Shown in pieces: positions 9,188-17,868 of a DNA stretch of 64,000 nt (positions are counted from its first letter, which is position 1; the number at the start of each line of letters is the position of its first letter). The stretch spans positions 3,162,001-3,226,000 of the forward strand of contig NZ_LT629766.1 in NCBI RefSeq assembly GCF_900105315.1. The letters are read 5' to 3'. Both the position numbers and the translations under genes were made by a program. The notes below the pieces were generated by a model that was not told where the DNA came from, made no database searches, and saw only the letters and a program-made list of their open reading frames with translations. The stretch comes from Brevibacterium siliguriense. GTDB lineage: Bacteria > Actinomycetota > Actinomycetes > Actinomycetales > Brevibacteriaceae.

Positions 9188-10231
9188 ATGACCACACCAC
9201 CTCTGTCGCGCACCTCGTTCGCCGCTTTCGCTTCGGCAACGGCAATCTGCACACTGGCTCTCACCGGGTGCGGGACGACCGACACGGATGCTCCCGCTGA
9301 TACGAAGTCGCAGGCTTCCGCATCATGCGCGGACGACTCGAGCACCACCTCGGCGGATCCGGTATCGGTCACCGACGACACCGGTCACGAGATCAAGCTG
9401 GACAAGCCGGCAGCGAAGGTCGTGTCCCTCGAATGGCAGTACACCGAGGATCTGCTCTCCCTCTGCGTAGACCCCGCCGCAGTCGCCGATGCGAAGGGCT
9501 TCACCACCTGGGACACAGCGGAGAAGCTGCCCGAGTCGACCACCGACGTCGGCACACGCCAAGAGCCCAATGTCGAATCGATCCTGTCGGCCGACCCGGA
9601 TCTCGTCATCATCGAAACGACGAACCGCAAGGACAAGATCGTCGGTCAGCTCGAGGACCAGGGAATCCCCGTGATGGCGATGGCCGGCGCCGACGGAGAG
9701 GATCCCGTCAAGTACATGAAGGACACGTTCACCACTGTCGCCGAAGCCACCGGTCGCACCGAACGTGCCGAAACCGTCCTCGCCGACTTCGATGAGAAGC
9801 TCGAAGAATCGAAGAAGGCCATCGCCGAGGCGAACCCGGAGACCACCGAATTCGTCTACTTCGATGGCTGGGTCAACGGTTCGAATGTGGCGCTGCGTCC
9901 CTTCGGCCAGGGTTCGCTCATCGGCGAACTCGGTGAGGAGCTGGGGCTGAAGAACGCCTGGACCGGTGAGGTCGACCCCGCCTACGGACTCGGCCAGACC
10001 GATATCGAAGGCATCTCGAAGGTCGGCGACGCGAACTTCTTCTACACCGGAACCGACGACCCAGAGTCCGAGGACTATGTGGAGCTGCTGAAGAAGAACG
10101 ACATCTGGGCGAACATCCCCGCTGTGAAAGAGGACCGCACCACGGCATTCCCTTCGGGGATCTGGACCTTCGGCGGACCCAAGTCCTCCGAGCAGGCCCT
10201 TGACGCCTACGTCGACGCTCTGACGAAGTAA
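9188..10231 (+). CDS. Siderophore-binding lipoprotein (FepB/FecB-like)
   Basis: A 347-residue extracellular solute-binding protein. The signal peptide ends in the lipobox LTGC at about residues 25-28, so the mature protein is a lipoprotein on the outer face of the membrane. The periplasmic-binding-protein fold is shown by VVSLEWQYTEDLLSLC near the start, NVESILSADPDLVIIET and the C-terminal GGPKSSEQALDAYVDAL. A purine-rich AAAGAAGA precedes the ATG. It delivers the ferric siderophore to the permease encoded immediately downstream. Confidence 0.92.
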   Translation: MTTPPLSRTSFAAFASATAICTLALTGCGTTDTDAPADTKSQASASCADDSSTTSADPVSVTDDTGHEIKLDKPAAKVVSLEWQYTEDLLSLCVDPAAVADAKGFTTWDTAEKLPESTTDVGTRQEPNVESILSADPDLVIIETTNRKDKIVGQLEDQGIPVMAMAGADGEDPVKYMKDTFTTVAEATGRTERAETVLADFDEKLEESKKAIAEANPETTEFVYFDGWVNGSNVALRPFGQGSLIGELGEELGLKNAWTGEVDPAYGLGQTDIEGISKVGDANFFYTGTDDPESEDYVELLKKNDIWANIPAVKEDRTTAFPSGIWTFGGPKSSEQALDAYVDALTK

Positions 10232-10234
10232 TCC

Positions 10235-11452
10235 GTGACCACTCCCCTGACCCGCCGGATGACCTCCGAACAGACGACCGCGGCTCCGGAACCGGCCATG
10301 GTTCCGGTCCGCGGTCGCGGTGCCGTCGGTGCCCTCTCGACCACTGCCGCCCTGCTCGGACTCGTCGTCGTCCTCGTCATCGCGTCCGCTTGGCACATCA
10401 CGCAGGGAACCTCGGGCATCGGCATCAGGGAACTGTTCACGGCCGTGACCGGCACGCTCTCCCCCGCCGAGGATGGCCCAAGCGCCCGTGACATCCTGCT
10501 GGGATCCCGGCTGCCGCGCGTGGGTGCGGGCATCCTCGTCGGCCTCGCCTTGGGTGTGGCCGGCGCCCTGTTCCAATCGCTGGCGCGCAACCCCTTGGCA
10601 TCGCCGGACACTTTGGCGGTCACCGGTGGTGCGTACTTCGCCGTCACTGTGGTCACTGCCTTCGGCGTTGCGATTCCGATCTGGGCCTCGGGAGGGGTCG
10701 CCTTCTTCGGCGGCCTGCTTGCCGCAGCCCTGGTCCTCGGCCTGGCCGGAGGCGCAGGAGCCTCGACAACTCGGCTCGTGTTGGCGGGCACGGCCACGGC
10801 GATGGCGCTGCAGGCGGCGACGTCGACTCTGCTCATCCTCTTCGCCGAAGAGACGACGAGTCTCTTCTCCTGGGGTTCGGGCACTCTCAACCAGCTCGAC
10901 GGCACCGCAGCCCTGCGCAGCATTCCCGTCATCGCCGTCATCGCCGGCGGTGCGATCCTGCTGTCGAGGCGTCTGGACCTGCTCGGTCTCGGCGATGATG
11001 CCGCCTCGGTGCTCGGGGTTCCGGTCAGGTCGACGCGGGCCATCGGGATCCTCCTCGCTGTCATGCTCACCGCCACTGCGGTGACCCTGGCCGGCCCGAT
11101 CGGCTTCGTCGGCCTCTGTGCCCCGGTCATCGCCCGACTCCTTGCCCGCGTCGTACCGGGCTTCGGGCGTCATGCCGTGCTCTTTCCGTCCGCCGGGCTC
11201 ATCGGCGCGATCATCGTCATCGTCGCCGATGCCCTCCTGCGCGCGATCGTCGGTGCCAACGAGGCGATCACCCTGCCATCAGGTGTGACGACGACCGTGC
11301 TCGGGCGGTCGTCCTCGTTCTTCTGGCGCGATCAATGCGCACGGCATCACCGGCCGCGGCCACCTCGGCGGCGAACTCGACCGTGGTCGGTCCGCGACGG
11401 GCCGGCTTCGTCATCGGCGTCGGCGTCGTGGTCCTCATCCTCGTCGCCGTGA
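10235..11452 (+). pseudogene. FecCD-family siderophore permease, first half, frameshifted at its end
   Basis: The frame starts with GTG 3 nt after the binding-protein stop and encodes a complete FecCD permease domain (multiple membrane helices; SRLPRVGAGILVGLALGVAGALFQSLARNPLASPD) up to LPSGVTTTVLG at residue 357. It then leaves the family pattern and ends in a Ser/Arg/Pro-rich tail (residues 358-405). At 11303-11305 (GGG) a single added G restores LGAVVLVLLARS in the -1 frame. That frame runs with no stop straight into the second permease, so the unbroken product would be a FhuB-like double permease of about 710 residues. Confidence 0.8.
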
Positions 11453-12369
11453 CCGGTCTGCTCACCGGGGAACGGTTCTACCTCCTCGGCGATGTGCTGC
11501 TGTGGTTCCAGGACCGGGCGGCACCCGTCATCGATTTCGCCTTCGACTCACGAGCGCCGAGGGTCACCGCTGCCCTGGCCGCCGGTGCCGCGCTGGGACT
11601 CTCCGGCACCCTTGTCCAAGCCAGCGCGCGCAATCCCCTGGCCGAACCCGGCCTGCTCGGCATCACCGGTGGGGCCGGGTTGGGCGCCGTCATCGTCGTC
11701 ACCCTCATTCCCGGCGCCGGGGTCGGCCTCGTCTCTGCGGTCGGCATCGTCGGCGCCCTGGTCGCCTTCGCCATCGTCTACGGACTCTCGTGGCGGGGCG
11801 GGATGAACACGGACCGCCTCGTCCTCATCGGCATCGGGCTGTGGTTCGGCTTCACGGCCCTGACCACACTGTTCCTCGTCCGAGCGAACCCATGGGACAC
11901 TCCGGCCCTCTTCACCTGGCTCTCCGGGTCGACGTACGGAAGAACGTGGGCCGATATCGCTCCGGTTGCCCTCGCACTGCTCGTCGCCGTACCGGTGGCG
12001 TTCGTGTGGACGCGCGAGCTCGACCTGCTCGCGCTTGATGATGACACCCCACGGCTGGTCGGAGTTGCGCGTGAACCGGTACGTCTCGCGGTCCTCATCA
12101 CCGCTGCCGTGCTCGCGGCGGTGAGCGTATCGGCCGTCGGCGTCGTCGGGTTCATCGGCCTCGTCGCCCCGCACGCCGCACGTGCTCTGGTCGGAGCCCG
12201 CCATATCCGGGTGGTGCCCACGGCGATGCTCGTCGGGTCCATAGGCCTCGTCGCCGCCGATGCGCTGGGGCGCTCGGTCATCGCTCCAGCGCAGATTCCG
12301 GCCGGTCTCATCGTCGCCCTCATCGGCGCCCCGTACTTCGTCTACTTGCTGGCGCGGTCGCGGGCGTGA
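11335..12369 (+). CDS. FecCD-family siderophore permease, second half
   Basis: A 344-residue FecCD permease domain: SRAPRVTAALAAGAALGLSGTLVQASARNPLAEPGLLGITGGAG near the start, GFIGLVAPHAARALVGARH in the second half, and the family-typical C-terminus PAGLIVALIGAPYFVYLLARSRA. The first ATG in this frame is at 11335, but the frame is open upstream into the end of the first permease domain. The two are therefore probably one gene split by the frameshift near 11304. If the frameshift is real, this half could still be made separately; no good ribosome binding site is seen before 11335. Confidence 0.85.
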   Translation: MRTASPAAATSAANSTVVGPRRAGFVIGVGVVVLILVAVTGLLTGERFYLLGDVLLWFQDRAAPVIDFAFDSRAPRVTAALAAGAALGLSGTLVQASARNPLAEPGLLGITGGAGLGAVIVVTLIPGAGVGLVSAVGIVGALVAFAIVYGLSWRGGMNTDRLVLIGIGLWFGFTALTTLFLVRANPWDTPALFTWLSGSTYGRTWADIAPVALALLVAVPVAFVWTRELDLLALDDDTPRLVGVAREPVRLAVLITAAVLAAVSVSAVGVVGFIGLVAPHAARALVGARHIRVVPTAMLVGSIGLVAADALGRSVIAPAQIPAGLIVALIGAPYFVYLLARSRA

Positions 12370-12420
12370 ACGCGGTGTAGGATCTGTCTTATTCTCATCC
12401 ATCTCCGACAGGGGCGTCTG

Positions 12421-13992
12421 GTGGAGCTCGTCAAGTTCGACGGCATCGAGCTGGCCGTGGATCGATTCGGGGCGTGCCAGGATGAAGTGGTGCTGCTCAT
12501 CGCCGGTGGCGGACAGTCGATGGACTGGTGGACGCCCGATTTCTGCCGGACGCTCAGTGGGCACGGCTTTCAGGTCATCCGCTACGACCATCGCGACACC
12601 GGTCGGTCGACTGCGAGTTCGCCCGGTCACCCGAGGTACACAGGAGAGGATCTCGTCACCGATCCCCTTCGCATCCTCGACCAGCTAGGAATCGCGTGCG
12701 CTCATCTCATCGGACTGTCGATGGGAGGCGGCATAGCCCAGGTCATCGCTGTCAGATTCCCCGAGCGGGTGCGCACCCTGACGCTCATGGAGTCCTCGCC
12801 TGCTGGAGGAGACCCTGGACATCTGCCGCCGCCGACAGCCGAAGTCCAATCGACCTTCGCCGCAGATCCCCCGAACATCGACTGGTGCGACCGGGCCGCC
12901 GTCGTCGACCATCGAGTCAACGTCGAACGCTCGTATGCTGGGACGTCGGGATTCGACGTCCGCCGCACTCGGGAGATCGCCGCAACTGAGGTTGACCGGA
13001 CCACGGACATGGAATCGTCGATGACCAATCATTTCCTCGTCGCCTCGGGCCCCGATGTCGATCCCGCCGCTATCGCCGCCCCTACCCTTGTCATCCACAG
13101 CACCGCGGACCCGTTGTTTCCCGCAGCACATGGTCGGGCACTGGCCGAGATGATCCCCCACTGCGACATTCTCATGCTCGAGGGAACGGGCCACGAAGCT
13201 CCTCCTCCGAGCCAGTGGAGCACAGTGATTCCCCGACTGCTCACTCACCTGCGGCAACCGACCGGTCCGGTCGGAAGCGTCGGCGACGTCCCATCTTCCG
13301 ACTCCAGCTGGTTGGACGATATCCACAGGGGCTACGACATCGACGCCGAAAGCTACGCCCGCGAAGTGGAGGGGCTGCTCGAGGGCAGCCCCCACCTTCG
13401 GGCAAGTCTGCGCGTCTTCGCGGAGCTGATCGGCGAGGACACGGGAGAACGCGTGGCCGACGTCGGCTGCGGCACGGGCTACGTGACCGGCTATCTCAAT
13501 GATCTGGGAGTGAACGCCTTCGGCATCGACATCTCTCCTGAAATGTTGAAGATCGCTCGCCACGATCATCCCTCATGCCATTTCGAGATCGGCACGATGA
13601 CGCAGCTGAGCGCAGAGGATGCACAGCTGGCGGGAATCGTCGCCTTCTGGTCGATTGTGCACGTTCCCGACAGTGCCATGCCCGACGTCATGACCGAGTT
13701 CAGACGGGTTCTGCGTTCCGGAGGACTGCTGCTCGTGGGGTTCCACGTCGGCGACGGTGCGGAACACACGTCACGGGGATATTCCGGACGGGCCGTCAGC
13801 TTCGACAGCTTCCTGAGACATCCGAACACCGTCGGACAGTGGATGCGCGACGCCGGCTTCACGGTGATCTCTGAGTTGGCTCTTCGTCCCGCTGATCCTT
13901 CGCCGGGTGCCCTCCTGCTCGCCCGTGCAGATTCTCAGCCGTCGGCCGCCTGCGCTGGGCCTGCCTCCAGTCCCGAGAACGTTCACGAATGA
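12421..13992 (+). CDS. Fusion protein: alpha/beta hydrolase plus SAM methyltransferase
   Basis: A 523-residue two-domain protein. Residues 1 to about 280 are an alpha/beta hydrolase resembling RdmC-type esterases: HRDTGRST, the nucleophile elbow GLSMG with Ser100, an Asp near 230 (TADPLFP) and a His near 258 (GTGHEAP). A short linker leads to a class I SAM methyltransferase starting at WLDDIHRGYD, with the SAM loop VADVGCGTG near residues 344-352, GIDISPEM, and a C-terminal LLVGFHVGD. Homologues of both halves are usually separate proteins. GTG at 12421 has AGGGG 6 nt upstream. No pathway context is visible; the gene stands alone between convergent and divergent neighbours. Confidence 0.85.
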   Translation: MELVKFDGIELAVDRFGACQDEVVLLIAGGGQSMDWWTPDFCRTLSGHGFQVIRYDHRDTGRSTASSPGHPRYTGEDLVTDPLRILDQLGIACAHLIGLSMGGGIAQVIAVRFPERVRTLTLMESSPAGGDPGHLPPPTAEVQSTFAADPPNIDWCDRAAVVDHRVNVERSYAGTSGFDVRRTREIAATEVDRTTDMESSMTNHFLVASGPDVDPAAIAAPTLVIHSTADPLFPAAHGRALAEMIPHCDILMLEGTGHEAPPPSQWSTVIPRLLTHLRQPTGPVGSVGDVPSSDSSWLDDIHRGYDIDAESYAREVEGLLEGSPHLRASLRVFAELIGEDTGERVADVGCGTGYVTGYLNDLGVNAFGIDISPEMLKIARHDHPSCHFEIGTMTQLSAEDAQLAGIVAFWSIVHVPDSAMPDVMTEFRRVLRSGGLLLVGFHVGDGAEHTSRGYSGRAVSFDSFLRHPNTVGQWMRDAGFTVISELALRPADPSPGALLLARADSQPSAACAGPASSPENVHE

Positions 13993-14140
13993 GGTCGAAT
14001 CGTGACGGGATTCGGCGATGTGTGCCTGTGTGAGGTGGGATGCGGGAACGTTCCCAGCCGCCGCGTTGAGGCACCCGCCGTGATCGCTGAGAAGGAGGCC
14101 TGAGTACCGCTCTGCTTCTGCAGCGCACGTGCTGGCGACG

Positions 14141-14179
14141 AAAGGAAGCCACCGAATCGAGATGGATTCGGCGGCTCCT
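14141..14179 (-). terminator. Intrinsic terminator of the MatC-like operon
   Basis: Arms 14148-14158 and 14165-14175 pair with one mismatch. Read on the minus strand the hairpin is followed by CTTCCTTTCG. It lies just past the stop of the transporter at 14196 and faces the plus-strand hydrolase-methyltransferase gene, so it may also end that transcript. Confidence 0.6.
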
Positions 14180-14195
14180 CTCTACGGTTCGACCG

Positions 14196-15560
14196 TCAGA
14201 TGATGCCTGTAGGCACAAGCAGTGCCCATGCGAGAAGCGGGGCGATGAGGACGACGAACCCGGCGTAGATCATGAGGTCACGCCAGATCGTCTTCACCTC
14301 GCTGCCCTGTGTGTTAGCAATGATGAGAGCACCGTCCGTTGAGAAAGGCGAGACATCGACAATCGTCGCCGACACGGCGAGCGCCGACATGACTGCAGTC
14401 GCGCTGAGGGCACTCTGTTCCAATAGAGGTATGGACATCGGAATCAACGCGGTCAGCAGCGCAGTCGACGACGCGAAAGCTGAACTCACTCCTATGACAT
14501 AGCAGAGAACGATCGCAACGATGAGTGGCGCACCAATTGCCACTGCCATCTTGGATAGCGAATCAATGACTCCAGCGTGAGTGAGCAAGCTGACATAGAC
14601 GATCATGCCCGACACCAAGAGAACGGTCGACCACGAGATTCCGGATACGAGGTTCTCGGAGTTCTTCAATGACGTGAACGCCAGTACGAGCCCACACGCC
14701 AGCCCGAGGAAACCGATCGGCAACTCGAATCCGACTGCGCCGATGACCATAACGACGATGAGACTGATCGTCAGCCACACCTGCGGAGTTACCGCCGATG
14801 TCATCGTGGGCACCTCGGTTTCAACAGCCATTACCGTTCCGGAACCGCTGTTCGGCGCAGGCATCCCGCCTTCATAGTCAGGCTCCTTGCTTCCCGAACC
14901 GGCGTTTCGAGGGCCGCTCCAACTCTCTAGCGTGTCCGGATCGGGCACAGTGCGCAGTCGCCCGAGAGCTTTCATCACGACGACAGTCAGAATCGTGACC
15001 AGCAGATTGACAACGTAGGCAGCCAGGAAGAGAGCGCCGCCGTTGATCTCGAAGCCATTGGCCTCCGCAATGTCACGAACGATGTTTCCGGATACGGAGA
15101 TCGGAGAGAACCCGCCAGCGTGTGCGCCGTTGATGACCATGGCACCCATGACCACTCCGCTGTACCCGGTCGATGCACAGAACCCCATGGCTGCCGGCGC
15201 CAACAGGGCAACGGCGGCGGGAGAGAAGGTGCCCATGGCCGTCAACAGCGATGAGACGACGAAGAAGATCCACGGCACGATATTGATGCGACCCCGGACT
15301 GCTCTGATTGCCAGATCCACGAGGATCCTGATAGTCCCGTTCTTCTGGGCAATGCTGAAGAAGAAAGTAACGCCGACGATCGTCAGCACAATGCTCGCGG
15401 GAAACTCTTCGAGGATCTCTTTGTCATCCATGCCGAAGACGAAAGTGCCGAAGACGAACGCCCCGACGAGGCCCATGATCCCGATGTTGATGGGCCATTT
15501 CGTAGCGGCGATGAACATCACCACCAACACCACGAGCATGAGTATCTGAACTAGGGACAT
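14196..15560 (-). CDS. MatC-like dicarboxylate carrier
   Basis: A 454-residue polytopic membrane protein. Its N-terminal part (KWPINIGIMGLVGAFVFGTFVFGMDDKEILEEFP and GTFSPAAVALLAPAAMGF) matches the MatC N-terminal domain of malonate/dicarboxylate carriers. About 11-12 hydrophobic segments are seen, with a hydrophilic loop near residues 205-245. GGAGG lies 7 nt before the ATG. It follows the PrpF-like isomerase by 70 bp on the same strand, so it likely imports the acid that the isomerase acts on. The substrate (malonate-, aconitate- or oxalomesaconate-like) is not determined. Confidence 0.85.
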   Translation of the reverse strand: MSLVQILMLVVLVVMFIAATKWPINIGIMGLVGAFVFGTFVFGMDDKEILEEFPASIVLTIVGVTFFFSIAQKNGTIRILVDLAIRAVRGRINIVPWIFFVVSSLLTAMGTFSPAAVALLAPAAMGFCASTGYSGVVMGAMVINGAHAGGFSPISVSGNIVRDIAEANGFEINGGALFLAAYVVNLLVTILTVVVMKALGRLRTVPDPDTLESWSGPRNAGSGSKEPDYEGGMPAPNSGSGTVMAVETEVPTMTSAVTPQVWLTISLIVVMVIGAVGFELPIGFLGLACGLVLAFTSLKNSENLVSGISWSTVLLVSGMIVYVSLLTHAGVIDSLSKMAVAIGAPLIVAIVLCYVIGVSSAFASSTALLTALIPMSIPLLEQSALSATAVMSALAVSATIVDVSPFSTDGALIIANTQGSEVKTIWRDLMIYAGFVVLIAPLLAWALLVPTGII

Positions 15561-15630
15561 GGGTGTTCCTCCAACTTCATTGTCAGTTGATCTTCCTCGA
15601 AAGGATTCAGGTATACCTAGGGCCGGTCGT

Positions 15631-16764
15631 CTATGAGACCAGCGGCAGATCTATGTCTGCGTGCGCAATCCGTCGCGCCACTCGCCTGACTCCGAGACGA
15701 GCGACTTCCCCCGACTCGGTGAGCTGGACTCGGCAGACGATGATGCCGACTGGGGTGCCGATTCGGACAGACACTTCGTTGGCGGCATCGGTGTTCTGAA
15801 GAATCCGCTTGTCGATGGCATCATTGACAAGACTTCCTTCGACGAACGAAGCCCGAGCCAGGGCAATCGCCGAGGTGATCCCGATAGCAGGATGCAGATC
15901 GAACATCGACACCATCCACGCAGAGATGTCGTAGTCTCCGGCTGAGATCTTCTCCCCCGAGATGCTGGTGTAGTCGGACGGTGGTGCGATGAGTCCCACT
16001 TTGGGCACGGCAGGGCTCGGTTCCTCGCTCTCCGCACTCAGTCCCATCGATCTCGAAGCCGCTGTCCGGATCGCAATGAGCTCCTGGAGTCTCAGGCGAA
16101 CCTCCGCAGTCGGCTCTGACCCGGAGAGTCCGAGATCAGCAGAGTTGACGAAGCAGGCCGGAGCACCGGCATCGATGCAGGTGACCGCGATCGAGGAACC
16201 GTCGATGCTCACCTGCGTGACCGCTTCTCCGGTCGGCAGCAGTTCTCCGGTGGAAGCACCGTCAACATTCTCGAAGAAGACGTTGACTGAAATGCCCGGC
16301 ATGGAGCTCCCAGGAATCGTCTCTGAGCCGTGAGCCGGAATTCGCTTGCCCGGTGTGGCCACTTGAGCAACCACGACGGAGCGAGTGTTCTCGTTCAGCA
16401 TTCGCACTTCAGTGATTTCGCCGCAGGGCCGCACCAGACCGTTCTGGATGGCGTAGAGCGCAACAGCCGAAGCACAGTTGCCGCAGTTCGACGTGAACTC
16501 AACCGCCGACTGCCCGATACCGACCTGCGCAAAAAGGTAGCTGATGTCGATGCCGGGGATCGCCGAAGGCGAGATCACAGCGGCTTTGGAGGTCGTTGAG
16601 GAAGCCCCGCCGACTCCGTTGAGTTGACGGTCATCCCCCGACCCGAAAGCCGCAGACAAGGCTTGTGAGATCCCAGCTCTGTCCGCGGGCAACTCGTCAT
16701 TGGCAAACAACCAGCACTTGGACGTTCCGCCCCTGTACCACTGGCCGTGGAGTTGACTTTCCAC
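15631..16764 (-). CDS. PrpF-family isomerase/tautomerase
   Basis: A 377-residue protein of the PrpF family, which isomerises 2-methylaconitate, or in other members tautomerises 4-oxalomesaconate. Family hallmarks are RGGTSKCWLFANDELP at the start, the glycine-rich LNGVGGASSTTSKAAV, and SNCGNCASAV with the active-site-region cysteine. The C-terminus (residues about 300-350) has DLHPAIGITSAIALARASFVEGS, as in the family. GTG start with AAGGAG 6 nt upstream. It is the first gene of a two-gene operon with the MatC-like carrier, opposite a LysR gene. No other propionate or gallate pathway gene is nearby, so the substrate is open. Confidence 0.88.
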   Translation of the reverse strand: MESQLHGQWYRGGTSKCWLFANDELPADRAGISQALSAAFGSGDDRQLNGVGGASSTTSKAAVISPSAIPGIDISYLFAQVGIGQSAVEFTSNCGNCASAVALYAIQNGLVRPCGEITEVRMLNENTRSVVVAQVATPGKRIPAHGSETIPGSSMPGISVNVFFENVDGASTGELLPTGEAVTQVSIDGSSIAVTCIDAGAPACFVNSADLGLSGSEPTAEVRLRLQELIAIRTAASRSMGLSAESEEPSPAVPKVGLIAPPSDYTSISGEKISAGDYDISAWMVSMFDLHPAIGITSAIALARASFVEGSLVNDAIDKRILQNTDAANEVSVRIGTPVGIIVCRVQLTESGEVARLGVRRVARRIAHADIDLPLVS

Positions 16765-16877
16765 TCGCTTCTCCTTGGTTCGTCGCCGCTCTCTGCGACG
16801 ACGAACATCAAGTTTTCACATCCGCCATTTAAGTTCAATCAACACTTATTAACCTCTATATAAGCTACGCTTAAATC
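16765..16877. promoter_or_regulatory. Divergent promoter region between LysR and the PrpF-MatC operon
   Basis: This short AT-rich intergenic holds a LysR-type site candidate, AAGT-N9-ACTT (16831-16847), inside a larger ATTTAAG...CTTAAAT inverted pair (16827-16833 and 16870-16876). TATAAG at 16859-16864 could be the -10 of the LysR gene, placing its start codon at or just after the transcription start. This is the usual arrangement for a LysR activator of a divergent operon. Confidence 0.5.
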
Positions 16878-17798
16878 ATGAGTTCAGCGCCCTATAATGT
16901 CGATCGGCTTCTCCTCCTGCTTCTCGTCTTTCGGACGGGGAGTCTCTCTGCGGCCGCCGACGAACTCGCCTTATCGACCTCCGCAGTGTCACAGCAGATC
17001 AGCAAACTGGAACGTGAGGTCGGCCTTCCGCTGGTAGTGCGACATTCGAAGGGCATGCGGCTGACAGATGCCGGAGTCAGGCTCTCTGCTTATTCGGCGA
17101 CCATCGACAACGCGCTCACGGCCGCACGAAACGACATGTCCGCGTTTGCCCAATTGGACCGAGGCGAAGTGCGGATAGCCACATTCCCGACCTTCGCAGC
17201 GTCAGTGATGCCGAAGATCCTTCAGCATTTCCATGAATTGCACCCCGACCTCGATGTGACGGTCAAGAGCTACCGCCTCGACCGCATCCAAGAAGCACTC
17301 GAACGACGCGAAGTCGATCTCGCGACACTGTGGGACTACCCCTGGGCCCCGATCGATGACCAGATTCCGGTGACGACGACACTGCTCAAAGAGCCAACGA
17401 TGCTGCTTCTGCCGTCTACTCATGCCCTCGCAAGACGCAGGGTCGTGGAGCTTCAAGAAGTGGCAGACAATCCATGGATCACCCGCTCGTCACATCCAGT
17501 GGCATCGGTGCTCGGACGGATATGCGGTGATGCAGGATTCGCACCCCGCATCGTCTTTGAGGCCAACGACTACCAAGAGCTTCTGGGTATGGTGGCCGCT
17601 GGACTCGGCGTGGCAATCGCTCCTCGCCTTGCCGTCCAGTCCCATGGCCCCGATGTCAAGGTCGTCTCCATCAGAGGAAATCCTGCACCGAGACGCATCG
17701 TCCTTTCTCAACTGCCTGAGCGAGTGCCATCACCCGCCGTGTTGTCACTGGTACGCACCTTCCGCAAGATCGCCAGCGCCAGAGAATGGCGGATCTGA
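16878..17798 (+). CDS. LysR-family transcriptional regulator
   Basis: A 306-residue LTTR. The N-terminal winged helix-turn-helix is clear (SLSAAADELALSTSAVSQQISKLEREVG), followed by the effector domain with FPTFAASVMPKILQHFHELHPDLDV and a late GLGVAIAPRLAV. It is transcribed divergently from the PrpF-MatC operon and is its likely regulator, with an acid substrate as probable inducer. The ATG has no Shine-Dalgarno. A TTA codon sits at 16971, within the HTH region. Confidence 0.9.
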   Translation: MSSAPYNVDRLLLLLLVFRTGSLSAAADELALSTSAVSQQISKLEREVGLPLVVRHSKGMRLTDAGVRLSAYSATIDNALTAARNDMSAFAQLDRGEVRIATFPTFAASVMPKILQHFHELHPDLDVTVKSYRLDRIQEALERREVDLATLWDYPWAPIDDQIPVTTTLLKEPTMLLLPSTHALARRRVVELQEVADNPWITRSSHPVASVLGRICGDAGFAPRIVFEANDYQELLGMVAAGLGVAIAPRLAVQSHGPDVKVVSIRGNPAPRRIVLSQLPERVPSPAVLSLVRTFRKIASAREWRI

Positions 17799-17868
17799 CT
17801 GGCCCTACCGGCTTCAGAGGCAGGCGCTTTCGGTCCGCGACGTTTTCGGCAGCGTACGCGCATGAGGA

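Noticed and set aside
9323-11173. 616-codon minus-strand open frame across the siderophore operon
   Set aside because: It is the antisense shadow of GC-rich genes: charged low-complexity sequence, no start signal and no family likeness, while both plus-strand genes have clear motifs.
11303-11340. Programmed -1 ribosomal frameshift in the permease
   Set aside because: No slippery heptamer or clear downstream structure is seen, and two other genes show the same G-run pattern, so an indel or read error is simpler.
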